Source: Saccharopolyspora spinosa NRRL 18395 (lineage in GTDB: Bacteria > Actinomycetota > Actinomycetes > Mycobacteriales > Pseudonocardiaceae). Taken from it: a stretch of 64,000 nucleotides of DNA. Below, piece after piece: positions 46,762-56,240 of the stretch (its first letter is position 1; every line of letters begins with the position of its first letter). The translations under genes were made by a program, and so were the position numbers. A model generated the notes under the pieces. That model saw only the letters and a program-made list of their open reading frames with translations, did no database searches and had not been told where the DNA came from. The stretch lies in the NCBI RefSeq assembly GCF_000194155.1, contig NZ_GL877879.1:2098014-2162013 (forward strand), given 5' to 3'.

Positions 46762-47745
46762 ATGAGCAACCTCGAAACCGCGCCCGCCGAACTGACCTGC
46801 GAGAACACCGGCGAGGCCCCGACCGTGCGCGGCCGGGTCCTGGAGCCGCGACTGGTCCCCCTCGGCGGTCCACGTGCGATGACGGTGCGCCGCACGCTGC
46901 CGCAGCGGGCGCAGTCGCTGATCGGAGCCTGGTGCTTCGTCGACCACTACGGGCCCGACGAGGTCTCCTCGACCGGAGGCATGCGCGTCGACGGACACCC
47001 GCACACCGGCTTGCAGACGGTGTCGTGGCTCTTCAGCGGCGAAATCGAGCACCGCGACACCGTCGGCAGCCACGCCTTCGTCCGGCCCGGCGAGCTGAAC
47101 CTGATGACCGCGGGCTCCGGCATCGCCCACTCCGAGCACTCGACGCAGAAGACGACGGTGCTGCACGGAGCGCAGCTGTGGGTGGCGCTGCCAGAACAGC
47201 ACCGCTTCGTCGCCCCCGACTTCGAGAGCTACGCACCGCCGGCACTGGACGTGGACGGCGCCCGCGTGCTCGTCTTCCTTGGCAGCCTGCTCGGCCAAAC
47301 CTCTCCCGTGCAGACCTACACGCCGCTGCTCGGGGCGGAGATCACACTGCGCGCGGGCCAGTCGTTGCGGCTGGACGTCGCTCCCGAGTTCGAGCACGGC
47401 GTACTCGTCGACACCGGCGAGGTGACCGCCGCCGGGGTCGACGCGACCGAAGGGCAGCTCGTCCACCAGCAGACCGGTGCCGATCACCTCGACCTGGTGG
47501 CGGCGGGTCGGGACGTGCGCGTCGTGCTGCTCGGCGGGCAACCACTCGGCGAGCAGATCGTGATGTGGTGGAACTTCATCGGACGCAGCCACGAGGAGAT
47601 CGCGGCGTTCCGCGCGCAGTGGCAGCACGAACGCGAGCGGCGGGACAGCGACGAGAAGACCCAGTACGGGCCGTTCCCCGACCAGTGGCGCGAAACCCTG
47701 CCCGCCCCCGAACTCCCCAACGCCCGCCTCAAACTCCGCGGGTAG
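46762..47745 (+). CDS. Pirin family protein (cupin)
   Basis: 327 residues from the ATG at 46762 (GGAGG upstream). The N-terminal cupin has the pirin metal site: GMRVDGHPHTGLQTVSWLFSGEIEHRDTVG and LMTAGSGIAHSEHS, giving the His/His/His/Glu set. The C-terminal pirin_C domain follows from about residue 190. Pirins act as quercetinase-like dioxygenases or redox cofactors; the role here is unknown. Confidence 0.9.
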   Translation: MSNLETAPAELTCENTGEAPTVRGRVLEPRLVPLGGPRAMTVRRTLPQRAQSLIGAWCFVDHYGPDEVSSTGGMRVDGHPHTGLQTVSWLFSGEIEHRDTVGSHAFVRPGELNLMTAGSGIAHSEHSTQKTTVLHGAQLWVALPEQHRFVAPDFESYAPPALDVDGARVLVFLGSLLGQTSPVQTYTPLLGAEITLRAGQSLRLDVAPEFEHGVLVDTGEVTAAGVDATEGQLVHQQTGADHLDLVAAGRDVRVVLLGGQPLGEQIVMWWNFIGRSHEEIAAFRAQWQHERERRDSDEKTQYGPFPDQWRETLPAPELPNARLKLRG

Positions 47746-48015
47746 CCACGGGATTCAGATCTGGGCATGGTCAGGCTCGCCGCACGAAGAACAGCTCGAG
47801 CGCGTCTCAAGCGCGTCCTCACCTCGCCGGCGAACGGAACTCGTCGGCCTCGGTGAGGAACGCCGCCCCGACCTACCCGCGTTCCGGCACCCGGAACCAC
47901 GTTTGCGGGAGCATGTCGGATGCCGCCCGCCCACACCTTCCCCAGGTCAAGGCATCGTCGGCGCTGCCGGCCCGGACCGCCAGGAAGCTGAAGGCCGGTG
48001 AACCGACCTCCTGCG

Positions 48016-48336
48016 TTAATCGCCCGGTGCCTGGTAGTCGAACTCCTTCGACACCGCGTCGTCTACCTCGGCAGGTGTCAGCAGGACTACCGTTCCCGTG
48101 CGTGCGCCACCGGAGCCGCTGACCGCTAGGCCGAGCGACGCCGCCGAGGCGTTGTCCGGCAGGTCGACCACGACGTAGGTGTCGTAGTCGCCGAATGCGA
48201 AGTAGAACGATTCCACCTCGCCACCGAGCTTGGCGACCGCGTTTCGCACCGCCTCCACCCGGGCCGTGCCGCCTTTCTTCTGCAGGCCCCTGACACCCTC
48301 GGCGGTGTAGGTCGCCCGCACCAGGTACTTGGACAC
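48016..48336 (-). CDS. GYD domain-containing protein
   Basis: 106 residues from the GTG at 48336. The GYD family signature is clear: KYLVRATYTAEGVRGLQKKG at the start, FAFGDYDTYVVVDLPDNASAASL in the middle, and GTVVLLTPAEVDDA near the end. A ferredoxin-like small protein common in actinobacteria and proteobacteria; function unknown. Single gene. Confidence 0.85.
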   Translation of the reverse strand: MSKYLVRATYTAEGVRGLQKKGGTARVEAVRNAVAKLGGEVESFYFAFGDYDTYVVVDLPDNASAASLGLAVSGSGGARTGTVVLLTPAEVDDAVSKEFDYQAPGD

Positions 48337-49453
48337 TTCGATCACACCCTCGATTGGTCGCGCACGGACCGTACGCTCTCTCCCTGCTTCGTGAAGGCCC
48401 CGAAGTGCACGGTCCGTCGTCGATGCGTGCTGGGAAAGCGCCCAAGGCTGGGAAAGAGTCCAAGGGCCTTCGCACATTGAATTCATTCAATACTGAAAAT
48501 ACTAATCAAAAGAAGAACATTGGTGCCGGGACTCGACGCCGAGCCTTCCAAGCCGCCGGAACTCGAACCAGGCCAGCTCCGATCCCACAATGTCCATTGA
48601 GGACACTCAACGGCCAAGTCAAGGCGCGCGCAGCCAGCTGGTCGCCGACTTCATCGCGGCCAGCTGAGCCGTACCCGGCTCTCGCGGTACCGCATTTTCC
48701 ATTGAAATCGAACCGCTGAGGTTCCGCCACCCGCACCACAACGCAAGACGAGGCTGGAAACGCTCATTTCAATATAAATTGCGGAAATCATCCACCGGGG
48801 ACGCGGTAGATCCACAGCAGTACCGATCCCAAGCGCCAGCCGGTCTGTGCCGGATCACCTGCGATTGATCCGACACAGACCTTTGTGGACAGCTGGCGGT
48901 GACGCGGCTGCCGACCCCAGCGGCTCAAGCTGGCATGTTTTCCCTTGCTGGGATGCCATTTCGATTGCCACATCGATGATCAGGTCCTCCTGCCCACCGA
49001 CCTAGCCAGCATCGCCGACCTGCCGCAGGATCGCGTGGAGGGGTCGCCGTAGCGCCCCTCGGCGCGCCGGGCGTGCAGCAGGAACGACACATACACGGAG
49101 CCGCCCTGTTCAACAACCGGACCCGCCGGTAGTGGTGCACGTCACCGCGGACGGGGCCGGCAGGACTGGCACGTCGCGGACCACTTCGGCGATTCCGATC
49201 CCACAGACCGGCATGTCACGCTCGCCGCGACGCTGCTGCCCGAATGCCGGAACGCGGCAATTACGAGAAAACTCGACGCAACCCACTCGATACAGGGCGC
49301 GAACAGGCACGCACCAAGGTCGCCTCGGTTCTTCACATTCCCAAGCGGAAGAACTAGAGTCGTCCCTCGACGAGAAGACACCTGGAGCCCAGATCCCAAG
49401 CTGCCATTTGCCTATCCTATGCGCTAGTTTCCCGCACAACCGAAGGATCACGT
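48337..49453. other. 1.1-kb region without a supported gene
   Basis: AT-richer patch near 48480-48530 and a long hairpin at 48842. Open frames lack family features. It may be a decayed element. Confidence 0.4.
48842..48881. repeat. Long inverted repeat (16-bp arms, one mismatch)
   Basis: GGTCTGTGCCGGATCA and TGATCCGACACAGACC around an 8-base loop, followed by TTTG. It could be a terminator, a mobile-element end, or an RNA hairpin; no gene is next to it. Confidence 0.55.
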
Positions 49454-50332
49454 ATGGAGTTGGCAGCACGGATGTCTGACGAAACCACCGGCCGACTGCT
49501 CGCGGTGAGCGACCTGCACGTCAGGTACGACGAGAACAAGTCCGTCGTGGACCGCATCCGGCCGACGACGGACTCCGACTGGCTGATCGTGGCAGGCGAC
49601 GTGGCCGAATTCGTCGCCGAGATCGAAGGCACCCTCGACCTGCTCAGCCAGCGGTTCGCCCAGGTCATCTGGGTCCCCGGCAACCACGAGCTGTGGACTC
49701 CCGAACAGGACGAGGTCAAGGCCCGTGGTGAGGAGCGCTACCGCCTGCTCGTGGAGAGCTGCCGGAAGCTGGGCGTGCTGACCCCGGAGGACCCGTACCC
49801 GATCTGGCGCGGCATCGGCGGGCCGGTACGGATCGTGCCGCTCTTCCTGCTCTACGACTACTCGTTCCGGCCGTCTGGCACGCAGAACAAGGACGAGGCC
49901 CTGCGCCTGGCTTACAAGGCAGGAGTGGTGTGCAGCGACGAGTTCCTGCTGCATCCCGACCCGCACCCCAGTCGGGAGGCGTGGTGCCACGCCCGCATCA
50001 CCGAGACCGAGGCCCGACTCACCGCGCTCGACGACGATCTGCCGACCGTGCTGGTCAACCACTACCCGCTGGTCCGGACGCCGACGGACGTGCTCTACCA
50101 CCCGGAGTTCGCCCAGTGGTGCGGCACCGAGCGCACCGCCGACTGGCACTTGCGATTCCGCGCCCGTTGCGTGGTGTACGGGCACCTGCACATCCCCCGG
50201 ATAACGCACCACGACGGAGTTCCCTTCCACGAGGTCTCCATCGGCTATCCCAGGGAATGGCGCCGGCACGGCCACCCGCACGGCCTGCTGCGGCAGGTCC
50301 TTTCCCCCGAGACCGCGGGTGTCGTGCGGTGA
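49454..50332 (+). CDS. Metallophosphoesterase, PptH-like phosphopantetheinyl hydrolase
   Basis: 292 residues. Calcineurin-like metal sites: SDLHVRYD near 19-26, AGDVAEF near 47, PGNHELW near 75-81, VNHYPL near 202 and YGHLHIPR near 240. The stop overlaps the start of a Sfp-type transferase gene (GTGA). In Mycobacterium tuberculosis the same pair is Rv2795c (PptH, which removes phosphopantetheine from carrier proteins) and Rv2794c (PptT). By family and place this is a PptH counterpart, a likely antagonist of the enzyme behind it. Confidence 0.8.
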   Translation: MELAARMSDETTGRLLAVSDLHVRYDENKSVVDRIRPTTDSDWLIVAGDVAEFVAEIEGTLDLLSQRFAQVIWVPGNHELWTPEQDEVKARGEERYRLLVESCRKLGVLTPEDPYPIWRGIGGPVRIVPLFLLYDYSFRPSGTQNKDEALRLAYKAGVVCSDEFLLHPDPHPSREAWCHARITETEARLTALDDDLPTVLVNHYPLVRTPTDVLYHPEFAQWCGTERTADWHLRFRARCVVYGHLHIPRITHHDGVPFHEVSIGYPREWRRHGHPHGLLRQVLSPETAGVVR

Positions 50333-50979
50333 TCGAGGAGATCCTGGCGCCCGGGGTGGTGACCGAGGAGACCTTCTCCGACGACAGCGCTTCACCGTTG
50401 TTCCCCGAGGAGCTCGCGCTCGTGGCCAGCGCCGTGCCCAAGCGCCGCAACGAGTTCACCACCACGCGGGGGTGCGCTCGGAAGGCGCTGGGTTCGCTGG
50501 GGTTTCCACCGGCACCGCTACTGACCGGCGAGCGCGGGGCACCGATCTGGCCCGACGGCGTCGTCGGCAGCATGACGCACTGCGACGGTTACCGGGCGGC
50601 CGTGGTGGCCCACCAGTCCGACTTCCTGGCCCTCGGCATCGATGCCGAACCCGCCGGACCGCTGCCCGACGGGGTCTTGGACGCCATAGCCCGCCCGGAA
50701 GAACTCGTCCGACTCAAGGACCTCGCGGACACCCGGGAGGAGGTCTGCTGGGACAGGATCCTCTTCAGCGCCAAGGAATCCGTCTACAAGACCTGGTTCC
50801 CGGTGACGCGGCAATGGCTGGGGTTCGAGGACGCCTCGATCGACATCGACCCGGACACGGGCGCATTCCGGGCCCGTTTGCTCGTGTCGGCGGAGACGTT
50901 CGGGCCGCGCACCGAGTTCCACGGCCGCTGGATGCTCCGCGACGGACTCGTCCTCACCGCGATCTCCCACCCTCGGTGA
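50329..50979 (+). CDS. pptT: 4'-phosphopantetheinyl transferase, PptT/EntD type
   Basis: 216 residues from the GTG at 50329. Typical blocks: RNEFTTTRGCARKAL near 40, GVVGSMTHCDGYRAA near 77, LGIDAEP near 103 with the Mg-binding Asp/Glu, and FSAKESVYKTWFP near 147 with the catalytic Lys-Glu. It adds the phosphopantetheine arm from CoA to Ser of ACP and PCP domains; the PKS-NRPS needs it on both its carrier domains (GLDSLLA and GGSSIRL). Translation is coupled to the PptH-like gene. Confidence 0.9.
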   Translation: MIEEILAPGVVTEETFSDDSASPLFPEELALVASAVPKRRNEFTTTRGCARKALGSLGFPPAPLLTGERGAPIWPDGVVGSMTHCDGYRAAVVAHQSDFLALGIDAEPAGPLPDGVLDAIARPEELVRLKDLADTREEVCWDRILFSAKESVYKTWFPVTRQWLGFEDASIDIDPDTGAFRARLLVSAETFGPRTEFHGRWMLRDGLVLTAISHPR

Positions 50980-51015
50980 GAACCAGAACGCGGGCCTGGG
51001 GGGCTCGCTGGGAGA

Positions 51016-51031
51016 GCGTGGTCGACCACGC
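51016..51031. repeat. 16-base perfect palindrome between convergent genes
   Basis: GCGTGGTCGACCACGC, between the pptT and response-regulator ends. Perhaps a shared terminator stem. Confidence 0.35.
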
Positions 51032-51060
51032 ACCGCCGCGATTCGCCCGACTCGGGGCTG

Positions 51061-51717
51061 CTACGGCTCGATGAGCCCGTTTCGGATGGCATAGCGGGTG
51101 AGTTCGAGGCGGTCCCGGAGCCCGAGCTTCTGCAGCAGGTTGGCCCGGTGCCGCTCGACCGTCTTGGTGCTGATGACGAGCATGTCGGCGATTTTCCTCG
51201 ATGAGTGACCTTCGGCGACGAGCTTGAGGATCTCCTCCTCGCGACAGGTGATGGCCTTGGCGGTCGACTCGCCGTCGCCGGCGTGGTCCAGGTAGTTGCG
51301 GATGAGTGCGGTGACCGCGCCGGGGTAGAGGAAGGGTTCGCCTCGCATGGCGGCACGGCACGCTTCGACTAGATCCCGATCCGCGACCGATTTCAGGACG
51401 TACCCGGATGCGCCGGCGCGGAGCGCTTCGAAGAAGTACTGCTCGTTGTCGTACATGGTCAGCATGAGGATGCGCAGATCTGGCTGGAGCCTGGAGAGCT
51501 TGACCGCCGCCTGCAGGCCGGTCAGCCGGGGCATGGCGATGTCGAGGATGGCGAGGTCGGGTGCGTCACGTCGGGCTTTCTCGATCGCCTCCGTGCCATC
51601 GCCCGCCTCTGCGACGACGACCAGATCCGGTTCGCTGTCAAGGATCAGCCGAACCCCGCGGCGGACCAAGGCGTGATCGTCGGCGAGCAGGATGCGGGTC
51701 TTCTTCGCGTCAGGCAT
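51061..51717 (-). CDS. NarL/LuxR-type response regulator
   Basis: 218 residues. Receiver domain residues 8-125 with phospho-acceptor Asp59 (LAILDIAMP), Thr/Ser at LMLTMYD and Lys in GYVLKSV. LuxR helix-turn-helix at 150-215 (TCREEEILKLVAEGHSSRKIADMLVISTKTVERHRANLL). It overlaps the kinase gene by 8 bases, so it is a matched pair. Targets may include the divergent 52994 membrane genes. Confidence 0.93.
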   Translation of the reverse strand: MPDAKKTRILLADDHALVRRGVRLILDSEPDLVVVAEAGDGTEAIEKARRDAPDLAILDIAMPRLTGLQAAVKLSRLQPDLRILMLTMYDNEQYFFEALRAGASGYVLKSVADRDLVEACRAAMRGEPFLYPGAVTALIRNYLDHAGDGESTAKAITCREEEILKLVAEGHSSRKIADMLVISTKTVERHRANLLQKLGLRDRLELTRYAIRNGLIEP

Positions 51718-52672
51718 GCTCGGCTGCTTTCGTCGCGGTGGGCACGCGAAGGCGCACCTCGGTTCCGCCCCCGGAGCCGGGGCCGAGTGCGAGCTGGGCT
51801 CCGATGAGCAGCGCCCGTTCGCGCATGCCCCGGATGCCAGCGCCTTCGGGGGCGCCGCCGAGCCCGCAGCCGTTGTCGCGGATCAGCAACTCCACCCCGG
51901 ACGGGCGGCACAGCAGCGAAAGCTCGAGGCGGGTCGCTCCGGCGTGGCGGACGGTGTTGGTGAGGCCTTCTTGCGCGACCCGGTACAGGACGAGTTCGGC
52001 GGCGTCCCCCAGGTCGGGCAGATCGCTGTCGAGGTGGCAGCGGGCGACCAGCCCAGTGTGCGGAGGGACCTCGGTGGTGAGCGCTTTGAGGGCGCTGACC
52101 AGTCCGAGCTCCTCCAGGACACCGGGCCGCAGCCGGCGGGCGATGCGGCGGATCTCGTCCAGGCTGTCGCGGGTGGTTTCTTGGACGTGGTGCAACGCGG
52201 TCGCGACGCGGTCGGGCGCTTGGTCGGCGACCCGCTTCAGTTCGAGCAGGACCGCCGTCAGTGTTTGACCTACTTCGTCGTGGAGTTCCTGGGCGATGCG
52301 GTGGCGCTCGGCTTCTTGCGCCGACAGGGCGACTGCGCTGCTGGTCGCGCGCTCGTCCTCGAGCCGGTCGAGCATGGTGTTGAACGCCTTGATCAGGTCG
52401 GCGATCTCCCCGTGCCCGGTGACCGCGGGCCGGGCGCCGGGGCGCAGCGGGTCAATCGTGGTCATCACCCGAGCGAGCCGCTGCAGCGGCGCCAGCCCGA
52501 CCCGGAGCAGGATCGCGTTGACGACCAGCATGGCAATGAGCCCAGCGGCCAGGATCAACGCCTCGGCGATGAAGAACGGGGTGGAGACGGTAGCCGGCCC
52601 CAGCAGGAGCACGGCGGCGCCCGCGACGAGCACCGCGGCGTTGAACAGGAAGAGCCGCCAGAACAGAGACAT
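51710..52672 (-). CDS. Sensor histidine kinase (NarL-partner type)
   Basis: 320 residues from the ATG at 52672 (GGGAGGA). Two membrane helices (about 5-25 and 33-58), a HAMP-like linker, HisKA_3 with His131 in AQELHDEVGQTL, and an HATPase end (GLTNTVRHAGAT, IRDNGCGLGG, GIRGMRERA). Little extracytoplasmic sequence, so the signal is probably sensed at or in the membrane. Partner of the response regulator at 51061. Confidence 0.92.
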   Translation of the reverse strand: MSLFWRLFLFNAAVLVAGAAVLLLGPATVSTPFFIAEALILAAGLIAMLVVNAILLRVGLAPLQRLARVMTTIDPLRPGARPAVTGHGEIADLIKAFNTMLDRLEDERATSSAVALSAQEAERHRIAQELHDEVGQTLTAVLLELKRVADQAPDRVATALHHVQETTRDSLDEIRRIARRLRPGVLEELGLVSALKALTTEVPPHTGLVARCHLDSDLPDLGDAAELVLYRVAQEGLTNTVRHAGATRLELSLLCRPSGVELLIRDNGCGLGGAPEGAGIRGMRERALLIGAQLALGPGSGGGTEVRLRVPTATKAAEHA

Positions 52673-52993
52673 GCGCACGTCCTCCCCGGCTGTAGCTGCC
52701 CGCACTGTCCCTCACATCCTTTCGTTCATCATGCCCGCGGACCAGCCGGCCTCCCCGCGCCCCTTCGCGCCAGCTTGTCGGTGGTTCGGGGTCGCCGTCC
52801 ATCCGTGGGCTCACTCGCGTCGAGCAGTGCGTCGCGTCGTTGCCCGGTCCTGACTGCAGGATCGCTACCCCGGGAAATGGGTGCCAGCCCGGATGGCGGT
52901 CAGGCGGGTGACCGGGGATCCTCTGAACGTATCCACTAGGACACGTTGCGTGACCCTCGTGCATCCAGGGCGCTCATCGGGAGAGGAGCAGTC

Positions 52994-53245
52994 ATGGCGC
53001 CCAACGGCCCGCAGCAGCCCGGAATCCCCTCGGAGCGGACCGGGGTGCAGCCCACGGGGCAGATCCCCCGGCGAACAGCCGATTGGTTCGTGCTGGTCAT
53101 CGCGCTCGCAGCGATCGTGGCGGGACTCGTCCTCGGACACGCCCTCCTCGTCGCGGGCGGCCTAGTCTTAGCGGCCTCCATCCGGCGCCTCTTCCGGTGG
53201 CCGCGCAGTGCCAGTAGGAGTCGCAAACGGCTCCACGAGCCCTGA
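52994..53245 (+). CDS. Small membrane protein, DUF3017-like or hypothetical
   Basis: 83 residues from the ATG at 52994 (GAGAGGAG). Two hydrophobic helices (DWFVLVIALAAIVAGLVLG and ALLVAGGLVLAASI) and a basic Arg/Lys-rich tail. The TGATG joint couples it to the transporter behind. Function unknown; the DUF3017 link is only a resemblance in size and layout. Confidence 0.6.
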   Translation: MAPNGPQQPGIPSERTGVQPTGQIPRRTADWFVLVIALAAIVAGLVLGHALLVAGGLVLAASIRRLFRWPRSASRSRKRLHEP

Positions 53246-54534
53246 TGATCACCGCCCTGACGGTCGTCGTCTTCGTGGTCGCATTCGTGCTGATCGCAAC
53301 CGAACGCGTCCACCGGGTCGCCGCCGCGCTCGGCGGCGTCGCTGTCATGGTGCTGCTGGGCGCCGTAGATTCCCACTCCGCGTTCTTCAACGAGAAGACC
53401 GGGGTCGACTGGAACGTGATCTTCCTGCTGCTGGGCATGATGATCACGGTCAGCGTGCTCAAGCACACCGGCGTCTTCGACTACCTCGCCATCTGGGCAG
53501 CGAGGCGAAGCCGGGGCCGGGGCTTCCGGCTGATGATCATCCTCGTGGTGCTGACCGCCGTCGTCTCGGCGTTCCTCGACAGCGTCACGGTCATGCTCCT
53601 GGTCGCACCGGTCACCCTCGCGGTCTGCCAGCGGCTCCGGCTACCGGTCGTGCCTTTCCTCATCGCCGAGGTCCTCGCCGCGAACATCGGCGGCACCGCC
53701 ACCCTGATCGGCGACCCGCCAAACATCATGATCGGCAGCAGAGCCGGACTGTCCTTCGTGGACTTCCTGCTCAACCTCGCACCCATCACCGTCGTGCTGC
53801 TCGCCGTGTTCATCGCGCTGTGCCGAGTGCTGTTCCGAAAGGCGTTCCTCAACGCGGAAAAACACATGGCCGAGGTCATGGAGCTGGACGGCAAGGACAC
53901 CATTCACGACCACCGCCTGCTGCGGCGGTGCCTGATCGTCACCGGCGCGGTTGTGATCGCGTTCGTCCTGCACGGCTCGATCGGGATCGCCCCCGCCTTC
54001 GTGGGACTGCTCGGTGCCGGGCTCGTGGTGCTCGTCTCGGGCACCACCACCAAGCAGTTCCTCCAGGAGGTCGACTGGTCCACCCTCGTGTTCTTCATGG
54101 GGTTGTTCGTCATGGTGGGTGGACTTGTCGACGTCGGAGTGATCGACGCGCTCGGGCGCGCCGCGATCGACCTGGTCGGCGACGACTACCTCCTGGCCGC
54201 GATGGGACTCCTGATCGGTTCCGCGGTCATCGGCGGCATGATCGACACCATTCCCTTCGTGGCCACGACGATGCCCATCGTCGAAGAACTCGTGGCCACC
54301 GTGCCCGACCCGGAAACCAGCCGAGCGTTGTGGTGGTCACTCGCGCTCGGCGCCGACCTCGGCGGCAACGCCACCGCGATCGGCGCAAGCGCCAACGTCG
54401 TCGCCATCGGATGGGCCGCCCGCAACGGTCATCCGATCAGCTTCTGGGAATTCACCAAGTACGGCCTCGCCGTCACAACGGTGACCATCTCCCTGTCCGC
54501 CCTCTACATCTGGCTGAGGTACTTCGCGATGTAG
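53245..54534 (+). CDS. ArsB/NhaD-family ion transporter
   Basis: 429 residues, ten to twelve helices. Family marks: FLLLGMMITVSVLKHTGVFDYLAIWAA near 71, FLDSVTVMLLVAPVTLAVC near 111, and GGTATLIGDPPNIMIGSRAGLSF near 151, which is the ion-site block of the citrate/ArsB/NhaD superfamily. It could move arsenite, Na+/H+ or organic anions; sequence alone does not choose. The start overlaps the small membrane gene by one base. The two-component system is divergent upstream. Confidence 0.88.
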   Translation: MITALTVVVFVVAFVLIATERVHRVAAALGGVAVMVLLGAVDSHSAFFNEKTGVDWNVIFLLLGMMITVSVLKHTGVFDYLAIWAARRSRGRGFRLMIILVVLTAVVSAFLDSVTVMLLVAPVTLAVCQRLRLPVVPFLIAEVLAANIGGTATLIGDPPNIMIGSRAGLSFVDFLLNLAPITVVLLAVFIALCRVLFRKAFLNAEKHMAEVMELDGKDTIHDHRLLRRCLIVTGAVVIAFVLHGSIGIAPAFVGLLGAGLVVLVSGTTTKQFLQEVDWSTLVFFMGLFVMVGGLVDVGVIDALGRAAIDLVGDDYLLAAMGLLIGSAVIGGMIDTIPFVATTMPIVEELVATVPDPETSRALWWSLALGADLGGNATAIGASANVVAIGWAARNGHPISFWEFTKYGLAVTTVTISLSALYIWLRYFAM

Positions 54535-54550
54535 CGCCGGGAGAAAACAG

Positions 54551-54899
54551 GTGCTGGAAGAGGCATGCGCGGTGCTCGGGGCGGCGGCCCCGAACCGCAC
54601 CGTCATCACCAAGGGCGGCGATGTCGTGGCCGAAAGTCCCAACAAGGTCGCCCAGACCAAAGATCCCTCCGCGCACGCACCGAGCACCTCACCGGCACCA
54701 CGATCTACCTCCTGGCCCACCCGTGCCCGATGTGCCTGGGCTCGCTGTACTACTGCAGCCCCGACGAGGTCGTCTTCCTCACCACCCGCGATGCGTACGA
54801 GCCGCACTACGTGGACGACCGCAAGTTCTTCGAGCGCGACACCTTCTACGGCGAGTTCGCCAGGAACTGGGACGAGCGCCGGCTGCCGATGCGCTATTA
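54551..54899 (+). pseudogene. Nucleoside/guanine deaminase-like gene with internal deletion
   Basis: The first frame (GTG 54551, GGGAGAA site) reads a deaminase start, GGDVVAESPNKVAQTKDPSAHA, up to the zinc His. Then the expected EVxAIR helix is missing, and another frame continues with LTGTTIYLLAHPCPMCLGSL (the zinc Cys-x-x-Cys) to the stop at 54899. About 45-50 bases are lost with a shift of frame, including the catalytic Glu. The N-terminus is also short. A dead gene unless the deletion is an assembly error. It lies 16 bases after the transporter. Confidence 0.6.
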
Positions 54900-55109
54900 G
54901 CCCCACGAAGCCGCCGTCGGCGTCTGCCAGGAGTGGCAGCGGCGCAACGGCGGCCAGCGCCGCGTCGCCGACACCCCAACCGCTTGACCGCCGCGGAATC
55001 CCGCGCCCAGTTCCGCCGGGCGAGCGGCGGATCGCGAGGCACTCGCGGCAAACACCCGACCAGTCCCCGACTTAACGGGGGCCGGCCACCGAGACGGGAC
55101 GATGATCCG

Positions 55110-55687
55110 GTGGACGAACAACTGCTGCACGCCGCCCACACCGGCGACATCGACGGGGTGCGCGCCGCCCTCGCCGCCGGAGACGACGTCGAGGCCCACG
55201 GCGAGCAACAGCGCACGCCGCTGCTGCTCGCCGCGCTCAACGTGGGGTGGCCAGCGAGTTGGTGAAGGCCGGGGCCGACCCGAACGCCCAGGACGGCCGC
55301 AGGGACAGCGCCTTCCTCGCGACCGGCGTTACGGGCAGTGTCGGCATGCTGGAAGCGCTGCTACCCGCAAACCCGGACTTAACCGTGACCAACCGCTTCG
55401 GCGGCGTCGCCTTCATCCCCGCCAGCGAACGCGGCCACGGCGACTACGTGCGTGCAGCGGTTCGGACCGGAATCGACGTCAACCACGTCGACGACCTGGG
55501 CTGGACGGCGCTGCTCGAAGCCGTCATCCTTGGCGACGGCAGCTGGCCGTACCAGGAAATCGTGCAGGTCCTCCTCGACGCCGGAGCAGACCCCGCCCTC
55601 GCGGACCGCGACGGAGTCACCGCCCTCCAGCACGCGGAGAACGACTGCCACGCCAAGATCGCCGAAATCCTCCGGGAAGCATCCTGA
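55110..55687 (+). pseudogene. Ankyrin-repeat protein gene with a frameshift
   Basis: First frame from GTG 55110: DEQLLHAAHTGDIDGVRAAL, then AHGEQQRTPLLLAALNV, then a stop at 55265. The second frame from about 55245 continues with SELVKAGADPNAQDGRRDSA and further repeats up to GVTALQHAEN to the stop at 55687. Joined, it is an ankyrin protein of about four repeats and 190 residues. A few bases are missing or gained near 55248. The role of such small ankyrin proteins is unknown. Confidence 0.65.
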
Positions 55688-56240
55688 ACGCGGGTTGGGC
55701 GAGCCCCCTGCCTCGCCCAACCTGGTCGGATGCGCCATGTAGGGCACTCACCGAGTAACTCGGCACCCGGTGTACCCCTCTTGCAGAACCACTCTTGACC
55801 GAGCAGATAAGGCCGCCTATCGTTTTCGTATCTTAAACGTATACTTCCATATTATGGAAATTATGCGAGCCGCTTTTCAGCAATGCTCGCTCCTGGTTCA
55901 CTGGAGAACCCAATGCGTCGAACGAGCGCTGCCCCACCGGCCGTGAAGCAGCTCCAACAGGAGGGCTCGGCCACCGGCTCCCCGCGGACCGCGATCAGCC
56001 CGTTCCACATCGCCCCCCAAGCGAATGGAAGGCTCCCGGCCCGCCCCGGCGAGGACGCCAGCACCATCGGGTTCGAGGAACTCTCCAACGTCGCCGGCCA
56101 CACCCCCGCCGCGATCACATCGTCCCTCGGCTAAGCGGCCGGACCGTTTGCCCGGCACCCGGATCCGACCGGCGCGACGGGCATTCCCCACATCACAAGG
56201 AAGCCGACAGTTGCAGAGTGAAAGCTTGGGAGGCAGCTCG
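55688..56240. other. Intergenic region before the NCS1 operon
   Basis: An AT-rich stretch at 55800-55865 holds GTATAC near 55838 and the palindrome at 55845, so the promoter of the operon is probably here. Open frames at 55860-56134 on both strands are not supported. Confidence 0.45.
55845..55859. promoter_or_regulatory. 15-base palindrome, candidate operator
   Basis: TTCCATATTATGGAA, a perfect 7-1-7 inverted repeat next to ACGTATACT, which has the GTATAC core seen in several GntR/FCD operators. It may be the site of the GntR protein whose broken gene is at 58740. Confidence 0.4.

Noticed and set aside
55861..56134. Small genes on either strand before the NCS1 transporter
   Set aside because: Both frames are open but lack ribosome sites and family features; the region more likely holds the promoter.
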